From JAEZDC01 sp036676415 (GTDB lineage: Bacteria; Bacteroidota; Bacteroidia; Chitinophagales; Chitinophagaceae): a DNA stretch of 64,000 nt. Below the pieces are notes generated by a model that ran no database searches, was not told the DNA's origin, and saw only the letters and a program-made list of their open reading frames with translations. A program made the translations under genes and the position numbers. The stretch's first letter is position 1, and each line of letters begins with the position of its first letter. Below are positions 26,337-34,743 of the stretch, piece after piece. The stretch lies in NCBI GenBank assembly GCA_036676415.1, contig JAKFCX010000007.1:12021-76020 (forward strand). Direction: 5' to 3'.

Positions 26337-27026
26337 TCAATCAGGATATTCGTCAGAGCCTAACACCCATAAAAAGGATTGAATATCGATCATATCTTTC
26401 GGATGAAGATCAACAAGGTCTGCTCCAACCTGTTCAGCAAAGCCAAGATAGTTATTGTACGTTTCCCAATTTGGCCTTGATGTATATTGAAAATTGAAAT
26501 CATATTTCTCTGCTGCAATTTTAGTGACCCGTGGTTTCAAAAAGATATGCTCCACGGGATTAGCAATAAAACCGAACACTGTTACCAATGGCCAGGTAAG
26601 TACTCGTGTTTGTTTCCTGGGGAGGCTCGCTACAGCTGCTGTCCATTCTTCAAAACGTTTTTGCAGTTTACCGCTGCCGTAAACATATTTGTATAGACCT
26701 TCTGCAAATATTTTTGCTCCTTCTTCTGATTTAATGGCATCCCGCAAAGCCATTTTTTCGAATGAAAAGAGAAGGTTTGTTTTTGATTCGATTCTTGCTG
26801 CACGACTGGCTATCTCTATGAATTCACCTTCATCCAGTAATCTTTTATATTCTTTCTTGTTCAGCATTTCCATCCATAATACATGTGCTTCCCATTTATA
26901 ACCTCTTTCCCAGTCATAATATTTTTGTGTATCAAACCCTTTCTTAAAATAGAATAGAAATTTTTTTCTGCAGTTGCTTCCTGACTGCTTTACGGGATTA
27001 CTCTTCGATAGGATGCCTGTTTTCAT
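26337..27026 (-). CDS. Conserved-looking protein, function unknown
   Basis: 229-aa soluble protein, no signal peptide. ATG 27026 (MKTGILSKSNPVKQSGSN) is chosen over a start at 27098 that would give hydrophobic, non-coding-like residues and overlap a repeat. It is basic at the N-terminus and has a well-ordered alpha/beta look: KYYDWERGYKWEAHVLWMEM, then RVLTWPLVTVFGFIANPVEH, and the ending DLHPKDMIDIQSFLWVLGSD. I do not recognise the family. The last motif resembles the ends of some uncharacterised proteobacterial proteins I recall, but that is weak. Confidence 0.65.
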   Translation of the reverse strand: MKTGILSKSNPVKQSGSNCRKKFLFYFKKGFDTQKYYDWERGYKWEAHVLWMEMLNKKEYKRLLDEGEFIEIASRAARIESKTNLLFSFEKMALRDAIKSEEGAKIFAEGLYKYVYGSGKLQKRFEEWTAAVASLPRKQTRVLTWPLVTVFGFIANPVEHIFLKPRVTKIAAEKYDFNFQYTSRPNWETYNNYLGFAEQVGADLVDLHPKDMIDIQSFLWVLGSDEYPD

Positions 27027-27089
27027 AGGTTCATTTCGGAATCGTATTGAAAGAATCAGGCCAATGCATACCTTGTTGATTGATAGGAA

Positions 27090-27142
27090 ATAGCACAAGA
27101 GTGCGACGCAACGATGTGTAATAGCAGCAATAGCTTTTGCTC
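27090..27142 (+). repeat. Dispersed intergenic element, copy 9 (C/G form)
   Basis: AGCACAAGAGT precedes core GCGACGC at 27103-27109; the tail is AACGATG then AATAGCAGCAATAGC. It sits between gcvP and the unknown gene. Confidence 0.9.
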
Positions 27143-27144
27143 AA

Positions 27145-27176
27145 ACAAAAAAGCCCTGCATTGCTGCAAGGCTTCT
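27145..27176 (-). terminator. Terminator of gcvP
   Basis: On the minus strand AAGCCTTGCA, loop GCAA, TGCAGGGCTT (one G-U wobble) followed by six T. Confidence 0.8.
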
Positions 27177-27194
27177 ATTTATCATTCATTTTAT

Positions 27195-30083
27195 TTATTC
27201 AGCATAACTCTCCATCGGCTCACAGGTACAGATCAAATTCCTATCTCCATAAGTGTTATTAATTCGACCGATGGACGGCCAGAATTTATTGTGCCTGATA
27301 TATGACAAAGGAAATGCAGCCTGTTGTCTTGTATAAGGTTTACTCCAGTCGTCAACAACAACTACGGATTGTGTATGAGGTGCATTCTTTAAGGCATTAT
27401 TTGCTTTATCACTCTTTCCATCTTCGATCGCTTTTATCTCATCATAAATGCTGATGAGTGCTTCACAAAAACGATCCAGCTCAGCCTTGTCTTCACTCTC
27501 TGTTGGCTCTATCATAATCGTTCCCGGAACAGGAAAACTCATTGTCGGTGCATGAAAACCATAATCCATCAAACGTTTTGCAACATCTTCTGCTTCTATG
27601 CCCGTTACATTTTTAAACGGACGAAGATCAACAATGAACTCATGTGCACAAACACCATGATTGCCGGTATAAAGAATTGGATAATACTTCTGCAATCTCG
27701 CTCTCATGTAATTGGCATTGAGAATGGCATACTCAGTTGATTTTTTCAATCCTTCACTTCCCAGCATTTTGATATACGCATAAGAAATTAACAGGATAGA
27801 AGCAGAACCAAACGGAGCAGCACTAACAGCACCTGCACGATTTGGAACCATTGGCTTTTGATCACCTGTTACATGGCCCGGTAAATATGGTGCAAGATGT
27901 TCGGCTACACAAATTGGTCCCATTCCTGGTCCCCCACCACCATGAGGGATGGCAAATGTTTTATGCAGGTTAAGGTGACAAACATCGGCACCAATTGTTG
28001 CAGGAGAAGTTAATCCAACCTGTGCATTCATATTAGCACCATCCATATAAACTTGCCCGCCATTCTGGTGAATGATCTCACACACTTCTTTTATTCCTTC
28101 TTCAAACACACCATGTGTTGATGGATAGGTTACCATCAGGCACGAAAGATTTTCTTTGTGCTGTTCAGCCTTTAACTTAAGGTCGTCCACATCGATATAT
28201 CCATCAGGAGTACTTTTTACAACCACTACTTTCATTCCAGCTAATACTGCTGAGGCAGGATTTGTTCCATGTGCACTCATAGGTATCAGTACAACATTCT
28301 TATGTGGATTGCCATTTCCGATATGATAATTTCTTATCGCAAGCAATCCTGCATATTCACCCTGAGCACCGCTGTTTGGTTGTAAACTACAGGCTGCAAA
28401 TCCGGTGATCTTACAAAGATCGTTGGCCAACTCTTGTATCATGTAATGATAACCTGCAGCCTGGTCGTTTGGAACAAATGGATGAATTTTTGCCCAATGG
28501 GCCCAGCTTAATGGGATCAATTCTGTAGCTGCATTCAGTTTCATTGTACAACTACCTAATGAAATCATCGAAGTATTCAAAGAAAGATCCTTGTTCTCCA
28601 GTGATTTCATATAACGCATCATTTGTGTTTCACTATGATGCGTATTGAAAACGGGATGTGTTAGATATTTTGATTCTCTGCGAAATGCTTTCGGAATATG
28701 ATCGTAAGAATGATCAGCATCAAATGTTACTTCAGCAATGTCTTTACTCGCTACTTCCTGGAAAATGCCAATGATGTCCAACACATCAGCTTGAGTGGTA
28801 GTTTCATCAACTGAAATACCAACACGATCATTTTCTTCAAAATAACGGAAGTTCACTCCACGACTTTCTGCTATGCTCCTGATTTTTGCTGCATCGGTTA
28901 CATCGACAATGATTGTATCAAAATAACTTTTATGCCTGATGTTGTAACCAGCTTCTGTAAGTTCTGCAGCCAATGTTCCGGCTAATAAAGAAACTCGTTT
29001 AGCGATATTCTTCAATCCTTCTGCACCATGAAATACTGCATACATAGCAGCCATGTTAGCCAGTAATGCCTGTGCCGTGCAGATATTTGATGTTGCTTTT
29101 TCTCTTTTAATATGCTGCTCTCTTGTTTGCAAAGCCATCCTGAGAGCCCTGTTATTCTGGGCATCTACACTCACGCCAATAATTCTTCCGGGTATACCTC
29201 TTTTAAATTCATCTTTTGTTGCAAAAAACGCTGCATGTGGACCACCATAACCCAAAGGCACTCCAAATCTTTGTGCAGAACCAATGGCAACATCAGCACC
29301 TAATTCACCAGGAGGAGTTAACAACGTTAGCGCTAAAAGATCTGTTGCCATCACAACATAAGCACCCATGCCGTGCATTCTTTCAATAAAGCCACGATAA
29401 TCATCTACAGCACCTTCATTGTTTGGATATTGTAAAATCGCTCCAAAATAAGATTCATTGATAGGGTCGGTTGAATAATCTCCAAACACTAATTGTATTC
29501 CCAAAGGCTCAGCTCTTGTGAAAAGTACATCTGTTGTTTGAGGGAAAATATTTTTATCGACGAAGAAAAAAGGCTTCTCTGCTTTCTCCCCTTTGTTTAC
29601 ATGGCTGAACAACATGGCCATAGCTTCAGCTGCAGCAGTGCCTTCATCGAGTAAAGATGCATTGGCAATTGGTAAAGCAGTAAGATCGCTCACCATGGTT
29701 TGAAAGTTCAGTAAACTTTCCAAACGTCCCTGTGAGATCTCAGCCTGGTACGGAGTGTATTGTGTATACCATCCCGGGTTTTCAAAAAGATTACGCAATA
29801 TTACAGAGGGAGTGATGGTGTCATAATATCCCTGGCCAATATATGTTTTATAAACTTTATTTTTCAGCGACACATCTTTCAAATGGTTCAGGTATTCAAA
29901 CTCACTCATGGGTGAACCTGTTTCCAGCGTATTCGATAAACGAATAGATGAAGGAATCACTTTGCTGATGAGCGCATCAATACTTTCTTCACCCAATTCT
30001 TTCAGCATAGCCTGTGTTTCGGCTTCATCCGGTCCAATATGTCTTGGAATAAACTCGTTGCGTTGTTGTTCAAAAAGATTCAT
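27195..30083 (-). CDS. gcvP: Glycine dehydrogenase (aminomethyl-transferring), P-protein
   Basis: PLP enzyme of the glycine cleavage system; decarboxylates glycine and loads aminomethyl on the H-protein. The 962-aa single-chain form fuses the two homologous halves found split as GcvPA/GcvPB in other bacteria. Motifs: IGPDEAETQAMLKELG at the start, HAAFFATKDEFKRGIPGRII, and the PLP-lysine K708 in the HLNLHKTFAIPHGGGGPGMG region. No gcvT or gcvH is in the window, so the system's other parts are elsewhere. The gene is monocistronic, with a terminator after it and a 157-bp gap before the divergent DUF3667 gene. Confidence 0.97.
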   Translation of the reverse strand: MNLFEQQRNEFIPRHIGPDEAETQAMLKELGEESIDALISKVIPSSIRLSNTLETGSPMSEFEYLNHLKDVSLKNKVYKTYIGQGYYDTITPSVILRNLFENPGWYTQYTPYQAEISQGRLESLLNFQTMVSDLTALPIANASLLDEGTAAAEAMAMLFSHVNKGEKAEKPFFFVDKNIFPQTTDVLFTRAEPLGIQLVFGDYSTDPINESYFGAILQYPNNEGAVDDYRGFIERMHGMGAYVVMATDLLALTLLTPPGELGADVAIGSAQRFGVPLGYGGPHAAFFATKDEFKRGIPGRIIGVSVDAQNNRALRMALQTREQHIKREKATSNICTAQALLANMAAMYAVFHGAEGLKNIAKRVSLLAGTLAAELTEAGYNIRHKSYFDTIIVDVTDAAKIRSIAESRGVNFRYFEENDRVGISVDETTTQADVLDIIGIFQEVASKDIAEVTFDADHSYDHIPKAFRRESKYLTHPVFNTHHSETQMMRYMKSLENKDLSLNTSMISLGSCTMKLNAATELIPLSWAHWAKIHPFVPNDQAAGYHYMIQELANDLCKITGFAACSLQPNSGAQGEYAGLLAIRNYHIGNGNPHKNVVLIPMSAHGTNPASAVLAGMKVVVVKSTPDGYIDVDDLKLKAEQHKENLSCLMVTYPSTHGVFEEGIKEVCEIIHQNGGQVYMDGANMNAQVGLTSPATIGADVCHLNLHKTFAIPHGGGGPGMGPICVAEHLAPYLPGHVTGDQKPMVPNRAGAVSAAPFGSASILLISYAYIKMLGSEGLKKSTEYAILNANYMRARLQKYYPILYTGNHGVCAHEFIVDLRPFKNVTGIEAEDVAKRLMDYGFHAPTMSFPVPGTIMIEPTESEDKAELDRFCEALISIYDEIKAIEDGKSDKANNALKNAPHTQSVVVVDDWSKPYTRQQAAFPLSYIRHNKFWPSIGRINNTYGDRNLICTCEPMESYAE

Positions 30084-30119
30084 TCTATATGCTATTTACG
30101 AAGTATGATTATTTAGTCA

Positions 30120-30176
30120 GCTTCAGAATTACTATTGAGCGTCTCTTGCGTCGCACTCTTGTAGTTTCTGTACTTT
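30120..30176 (-). repeat. Dispersed intergenic element, copy 10 (C/G form)
   Basis: Minus strand: ACTACAAGAGTGCGACGCAA, then GAGACGCTCAATAGTAAT. Core GCGACGC at 30154-30148. It lies between gcvP and the DUF3667 gene. Confidence 0.85.
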
Positions 30177-30232
30177 AATTTTACTGTTCATCTAATGAGC
30201 TGCATGTACACTTTGTGTTCCGCTGTGCCTAT

Positions 30233-30287
30233 GTGCCTCTGTGGTTGAACCAAAATTTCGCCGCAAAGGTAATACTCACAAAGGCAC
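30233..30287. repeat. Inverted repeat of the GTGCCTYTGTG / CACAAAGGCAC type
   Basis: GTGCCTCTGTG (30233-30243) and CACAAAGGCAC (30277-30287) are near-perfect inverse copies (one mismatch), with a Gly/Pro-neutral spacer. A further GTGCCTATGT word lies just before. It is in the leader region of the DUF3667 gene. Confidence 0.55.
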
Positions 30288-30306
30288 TAAATTCATAAAG
30301 AGTTTG

Positions 30307-30314
30307 TACTTTTC
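30307..30314 (+). promoter_or_regulatory. Possible -7 box of the DUF3667 gene
   Basis: TACTTTTC, one mismatch to TAnnTTTG, ending exactly 4 nt before ATG 30319. Confidence 0.35.
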
Positions 30315-30318
30315 CACT

Positions 30319-31140
30319 ATGCGTGCCGCCAACTGCTTAAATTGTGAACATCCTGTTACTCAAGGGCAAAGGTTCTGTTCTTTTTGTGGACAGAAAACGG
30401 CTGTTCACCGGTTATCGTTACATGATGTTGGCCATGAGGCCATCCATTATTTTACTCATGCCGATAAGGGTATATTTTCTCTACTCCGGCAATTGATAAC
30501 CAGGCCTGGCAAAGTTGCCAGAGAGTATGTGGCCGGCAAACGTAGAACATACTTTCCTCCACTCAATTTCTTTTTGATTGTTGCGGCGATATATGTTTTT
30601 ATGCTGACAACTGTTGCACCTTCTACCAAAGAGCACATTATTCCTTCTGAACAATTAGCCAGGTATGAAAATATTAAAGATCCTGTGAAGAAGGCAGCAG
30701 TAGGTGCAATCCTGGAAAGAAGAGTTAAGTCGGCTCAGTTCATCAGTAAATACTCAAATTTCGTGGCAATGATCGCCACACCATTGATCAGTTTTTTTCT
30801 TTGGTTGTTTTACCGAAAAGGCCGTTATAATTATACAGAACACCTTGTTGCGAACATGTATTTCTCAGGGTTTACCGTATTGAGCTTTGCTTTGATTTTT
30901 GGGCCCATTATAAGGGTGTTTAATTTGAATAGCGGGTTTAATCTTGTTTTGCTGGCGTTTTTTCTTTTTGAGGTAGGCTATAGATCGCTATCATATTATT
31001 ATTTTATAAATAAGAAAACTCCCGGGTCTGCAGTTAAGGCGCTTTTAATTTCTTTGGCCGTCATTTTCATCTGGTTTATATTGGTCTACATTGCAATTTA
31101 TTCTTATGTAAGTAGCGGGTTCTGGGGTTTGCTTTCATAG
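30319..31140 (+). CDS. DUF3667-family zinc-ribbon membrane protein
   Basis: 273-aa protein. Residues 1-30 form a Cys4 zinc ribbon (CLNCEHPV ... FCSFCGQK). The DUF3667 signature follows, with HADKGIFSLLRQLITRPGKV and AREYVAGKRRTYFPPLNFFL, then about four to five hydrophobic helices to the C-terminus. An earlier GTG at 30241 would add 26 residues encoded by intergenic repeat DNA, so ATG 30319 is chosen; the zinc ribbon then starts near the N-terminus as in the family. The function of the family is unknown. Confidence 0.82.
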   Translation: MRAANCLNCEHPVTQGQRFCSFCGQKTAVHRLSLHDVGHEAIHYFTHADKGIFSLLRQLITRPGKVAREYVAGKRRTYFPPLNFFLIVAAIYVFMLTTVAPSTKEHIIPSEQLARYENIKDPVKKAAVGAILERRVKSAQFISKYSNFVAMIATPLISFFLWLFYRKGRYNYTEHLVANMYFSGFTVLSFALIFGPIIRVFNLNSGFNLVLLAFFLFEVGYRSLSYYYFINKKTPGSAVKALLISLAVIFIWFILVYIAIYSYVSSGFWGLLS

Positions 31141-31180
31141 CTATTTACTTCTGAAACCCCAAAAAAGTACGCTGGAGGTA

Positions 31181-31188
31181 TATCTTTG
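31181..31188 (+). promoter_or_regulatory. -7 promoter box of the YkgJ-type gene
   Basis: TATCTTTG, full TAnnTTTG match, 16 nt before the ATG at 31205. Confidence 0.4.
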
Positions 31189-31204
31189 CTGACTTACTAA
31201 AACG

Positions 31205-31672
31205 ATGCAAGACAATTGGCAGAAAAAAGCCACCGACAGCCAGAAACAGTATAGAAACTTACTGCAAAAAGCTGACAAGAATAAGCTGCTGAAGCAATTA
31301 CCACGGCTTCATGAAGAAGCTTTTGCCAAAGTGGATTGTCTGAGCTGTGCTGCCTGCTGTAAGAATTACTCCCCAAGATTTAAAACACCGGATATAAAAC
31401 GGATCAGCAAACATTTGAAACTGAAAGAATCTGTTTTTATTGAGAAGTACCTGAACCTGGACAATGACGGTGATTATGTAGTGAAGCAAACACCTTGTCC
31501 GTTTTTAGGTAATGATAATTTTTGCAGTATATATGAGGTTCGTCCTTCTGATTGTAGTCGGTTTCCGTATACCGATGAAGATGTGTTTTTTAAAAGACAA
31601 AATATTACGCTGAAGAATTCTACATTTTGTCCGGCTGTGTATACTGTGCTTGAGAAACTCAGAGTCGTATAA
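31205..31672 (+). CDS. YkgJ-family Cys-cluster protein (putative metal chelator)
   Basis: 155-aa soluble protein of the UPF0153/YkgJ type. Conserved cysteines appear as CLSCAACCKNYSPRF, then TPCPFLGNDNFCSIYEVRPSDCSRFPY and a final FCPAV. In the family these coordinate Zn or Fe-S; the biochemical role is not settled. It is 64 bp from the DUF3667 gene. Its stop codon is only three bases from the stop codon of the convergent lipoprotein gene. Confidence 0.85.
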   Translation: MQDNWQKKATDSQKQYRNLLQKADKNKLLKQLPRLHEEAFAKVDCLSCAACCKNYSPRFKTPDIKRISKHLKLKESVFIEKYLNLDNDGDYVVKQTPCPFLGNDNFCSIYEVRPSDCSRFPYTDEDVFFKRQNITLKNSTFCPAVYTVLEKLRVV

Positions 31673-31675
31673 ATT

Positions 31676-32242
31676 TTACTTTTTATTGAGTATATCTTCA
31701 ATCTGTCTTTTACTCATTTCCAAAGCTTCAAAATGTGAATCGGAACGAATAAATAGAAATCGCTTGTCAGGCATAATGATAATTGAGCTTCCACATATCG
31801 AACTTTCTTTAACGAGTAAATTAAATAGTTCTTTCTTATCATCAATCAAAATCGAGCTATCCCATTTTACTATCTTATTAAGATTATTACCAGGCTCACG
31901 AAACCGTAAAACAGTTAGATATGGCCTCGCCATCATTTTTTGTTGAATACGAGCTTGACTTCGTAGAATAAACGTTTCTATATGTTTTTTAGTTTCTTCA
32001 TCTAGTCTATCCCAGCAGGTTTCATTATTAAAGTCGTACTTAATGATAATGGTATCCTTAAGTTGGATATTGGAATAGGAGGATAAGACTCGTTTTAATT
32101 GACTATAACTGCTATCCTTAATATATCCGAAATATATTTTCTCTTTATTGTCAGGCCGGTAAAGTTGAGCTGGGGAATTACAACTGGTTACAACAATACC
32201 AAGCAAAAAAGATATAATGGAACTTCGAAAATATAGTTTCAT
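31676..32242 (-). CDS. Small predicted lipoprotein, function unknown
   Basis: 188-aa product with an SPII-like signal: MKLYFRSSIISFLLGIVVTS followed by Cys21. The mature part is mixed alpha/beta and lysine/isoleucine-rich (for example FILRSQARIQQKMMARPYLT); no family is recognised. ATG 32242 is used because it places the signal at the N-terminus; an earlier in-frame ATG at 32269 would only add nine polar residues. It is A+T-richer than its neighbours, so horizontal origin is possible but not shown. Confidence 0.65.
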   Translation of the reverse strand: MKLYFRSSIISFLLGIVVTSCNSPAQLYRPDNKEKIYFGYIKDSSYSQLKRVLSSYSNIQLKDTIIIKYDFNNETCWDRLDEETKKHIETFILRSQARIQQKMMARPYLTVLRFREPGNNLNKIVKWDSSILIDDKKELFNLLVKESSICGSSIIIMPDKRFLFIRSDSHFEALEMSKRQIEDILNKK

Positions 32243-32319
32243 GTGGAGTTCTTTTACGTACGTTAGCATGATTTATTACAATGAATGTAAAATTTTTAGA
32301 GGAATTGACCCTCTTTCCT

Positions 32320-32374
32320 GCTAAAGTACAAGTGAGTGACACAACGAAGCCCAATAGTAGCAATGGTGCTAAGT
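32320..32374 (+). repeat. Dispersed intergenic element, copy 11 (T/A form)
   Basis: TAAAGTACAAGTGA precedes core GTGACAC at 32336-32342; the tail is AACGAAG then CCCAATAGTAGCAATGGTGC. Full-length copy, and the only T/A form in this orientation. Confidence 0.9.
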
Positions 32375-32391
32375 CCATAACAAATAAACCT

Positions 32392-32399
32392 TAAATTTG
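32392..32399 (+). promoter_or_regulatory. -7 box of the MacB-like permease gene, possibly leaderless
   Basis: TAAATTTG is a full TAnnTTTG match ending exactly 4 nt before ATG 32404. Confidence 0.45.
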
Positions 32400-32403
32400 A
32401 CCC

Positions 32404-33672
32404 ATGCTCAAACTGTTTACGATACTCTGGAACAGCTTTAAAATGGCTTTGGGTGAGCTGAAGAATAATAAACTCAGAACATTTCTGTCATTGTTTGGTA
32501 TTACCATTGGCATTTTCTGCATTATCGGTGTATTGGCTACCGTTGATAGTCTTGAACAGAAAGTTCAGAACGATATTAAGACACTTGGCAGCAATACAAT
32601 TTACATTGATAAATGGGAATACGGTGGTGGCGATGGTGGCAGTTATCCCTGGTGGAAATTTATCAACCGGCCTGCTCCGAAAAACAAGGAAGTTGAATTC
32701 ATCAAACAACGTTCTTTCCTGGCAGAATATGTTTCTCACTTCCTGGAATCAAATGCAACAGTATCATACAGAGATTTTGAATTAGCAGGAGTAAACATTT
32801 ATGGAATCACGGAAGATTTTGATAAGATACAATCCATAGAAATAATACAGGGTGGCCGTTATTTATCAGATGCAGATTTTAAAAGAGGAACTTCTGCAGC
32901 GGTAATAGGGTTTAAAGTTGCCGAAGATCTGATGGGTAATCCTGAAAGAGCACTGGGCAAAGAAATAACGATGAATGGGCGACACCTGATTATTGTAGGT
33001 GTAGTAGAGAAACAGGGTCAAAGTTTTGTTGGCGGGTTTGATTATGACAACAGCGTAATATTATCTCATAAGTATTATGCATCCATCTTCGGAACAAATC
33101 CACAGGGATTTAATGGAAGCAATTTCATTATGGTGAAGGCAAAAGAAAATGTTTCATCTACTGCTTTAGTAGAAGATCTCAGGGGAGTGATGCGACAAAT
33201 CCGGAGATTGAGTCCTAGAGATGAAGATAATTTTGCTTTGAACGATATCAATTTTTTTAGTGACCAGGTAGGCTCTTTTTTTGGAATGGTGAATGTGGCT
33301 GGTTGGGCCATTGCAGGACTCTCATTGATCGTTGGGGCTTTTGGAGTGGCAAATATCATGTTCGTAACAGTTAGAGAAAGAACAAGCCAGATCGGTTTAA
33401 AAAAAGCAATTGGTGCCAAGAAGAACGTGATATTGACTGAGTTCTTAATTGAGAGTGCTTTTCTCTGTATTATCGGGGGATTGATCGGATTGTTACTTGT
33501 CTGGATCTTGGCTACTGCTTTAAGTGCTGTGATGCCTTTTGAAATATTTATTGCGCCAAATATTATTATTCTTGCTTTTTGTTTATGTGTGATACTTGGT
33601 GTGATCTCAGGAATTATTCCAGCGTTTATTGCTGCTAAAATGAATCCCGTTAAAGCAATACGGACAACTTAG
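32404..33672 (+). CDS. MacB/FtsX-type ABC transporter permease
   Basis: 422-aa permease. One N-terminal helix (about 27-47) precedes a large periplasmic MacB-PCD-like domain (about 50-275), then three C-terminal helices (about 290-312, 345-368, 388-410) forming the FtsX domain, including the coupling segment RERTSQIGLKKAIGAKKNVI. Ends MNPVKAIRTT as in the family. The matching ATPase and membrane-fusion protein are not adjacent in this window. Such permeases take part in lipoprotein export, efflux or cell-envelope signalling; the substrate is unknown. Confidence 0.9.
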   Translation: MLKLFTILWNSFKMALGELKNNKLRTFLSLFGITIGIFCIIGVLATVDSLEQKVQNDIKTLGSNTIYIDKWEYGGGDGGSYPWWKFINRPAPKNKEVEFIKQRSFLAEYVSHFLESNATVSYRDFELAGVNIYGITEDFDKIQSIEIIQGGRYLSDADFKRGTSAAVIGFKVAEDLMGNPERALGKEITMNGRHLIIVGVVEKQGQSFVGGFDYDNSVILSHKYYASIFGTNPQGFNGSNFIMVKAKENVSSTALVEDLRGVMRQIRRLSPRDEDNFALNDINFFSDQVGSFFGMVNVAGWAIAGLSLIVGAFGVANIMFVTVRERTSQIGLKKAIGAKKNVILTEFLIESAFLCIIGGLIGLLLVWILATALSAVMPFEIFIAPNIIILAFCLCVILGVISGIIPAFIAAKMNPVKAIRTT

Positions 33673-33712
33673 GTTGATTAGTTGAATAAGTTGATTAAGG
33701 TGATTAAGTTTG
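33670..33712. repeat. Tandem repeat of about 9 bp (GTTGATTAA-like)
   Basis: Four imperfect units: GTTGATTA, GTTGAATAA, GTTGATTAA and GGTGATTAA, directly after the permease stop and before tsaD. It contains no open start codon for a gene. Confidence 0.6.
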
Positions 33713-33740
33713 CACCAATCAATACAATAAACATTTCAAC

Positions 33741-34742
33741 TTGGCCACTATCCTCGCTATAGAATCTTCCTGTGATGAAACTTCTGCATCCATTTGTGTG
33801 GATGGTAAAATATTATCGAATCATATAGCCAACCAAACCGTGCATGAAAAGTATGGTGGAGTGGTTCCTGAACTTGCCAGCAGGGCACATATGCAGCATA
33901 TCGTTCCGGTTGTAGACCTTGCTTTGAAGAATGCTGGCTGTCAATTATCATCTATTGATGCCATTGCTTTTACACAAGCTCCCGGTTTGATTGGAAGTTT
34001 GCTGGTAGGAGCACAATTCGCTAAATCGTTGTCGCTTGCTTTGGATAAACCGTTAATCGCTGTGCATCATATGCAGGCTCATGTGCTTGCAAACCTGATA
34101 GAAGATCCAAAACCTGCCTTTCCATTTTTGTGCTTAACAGTAAGTGGGGGTCATACTCAAATTGTACAGGCAAATTCTCCCCATGATCTTAAAGTGATAG
34201 GAGAGACGATAGATGATGCTGCAGGTGAAGCATTCGATAAATCAGCTAAACTGCTAGGCTTACCTTATCCTGGAGGTCCGTTAGTAGATAAGCATGCACA
34301 GAAAGGTAATCCAGCTGCATTCAAGTTTGCGGAACCACAGATTGCTGATCTGAATTTTTCTTTCAGTGGATTAAAAACATCTATCCTTTATTTTCTACAA
34401 GCAAAGCAAAAAGGGGATGAGCATTTCATCGAAAATAATATCGATGATCTCTGTGCTTCTATTCAAGCTACTATCATTAATATTCTAATGAAAAAGTTGA
34501 AGAAAGCAGTATTGCAAACAAGTATCAAAAATGTTTGCATTGCAGGAGGTGTGAGTGCTAATAGTGGATTACGAAAAGCTTTGCAGGAGTGGGGTGATAA
34601 ATATCACTGGCAAACTTTTATTCCGAAATTTGAATATTGTACCGATAATGCAGCAATGATCGCCATTACGGCGTATTACAAATACCTGCAGCAAGAATTT
34701 GTTTCCCTGGATGCAAATCCTACTGCAAGGTCATCGTGGTAG
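33741..34742 (+). CDS. tsaD: tRNA N6-adenosine threonylcarbamoyltransferase
   Basis: ASKHA-fold enzyme that transfers the threonylcarbamoyl group to A37 of ANN-decoding tRNAs. The 333-aa protein starts ATILAIESSCDETSASI, has iron-binding H110/H114 (HHMQAHVLANL), the SGGHTQIV loop, and the C-terminal CIAGGVSANSGLR motif followed by the CTDNAAMIA segment. The start codon is TTG at 33741; no ATG gives the family N-terminus. Its stop is two bases from the stop of the convergent CheB/CheR kinase gene, with no terminator between them. Confidence 0.96.
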   Translation: MATILAIESSCDETSASICVDGKILSNHIANQTVHEKYGGVVPELASRAHMQHIVPVVDLALKNAGCQLSSIDAIAFTQAPGLIGSLLVGAQFAKSLSLALDKPLIAVHHMQAHVLANLIEDPKPAFPFLCLTVSGGHTQIVQANSPHDLKVIGETIDDAAGEAFDKSAKLLGLPYPGGPLVDKHAQKGNPAAFKFAEPQIADLNFSFSGLKTSILYFLQAKQKGDEHFIENNIDDLCASIQATIINILMKKLKKAVLQTSIKNVCIAGGVSANSGLRKALQEWGDKYHWQTFIPKFEYCTDNAAMIAITAYYKYLQQEFVSLDANPTARSSW

Positions 34743-34743
34743 A

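Noticed and set aside
31676..32242. Horizontal transfer of the A+T-rich lipoprotein gene
   Set aside because: Composition alone is weak in a small gene, and no mobile element, tRNA or boundary repeat is near.
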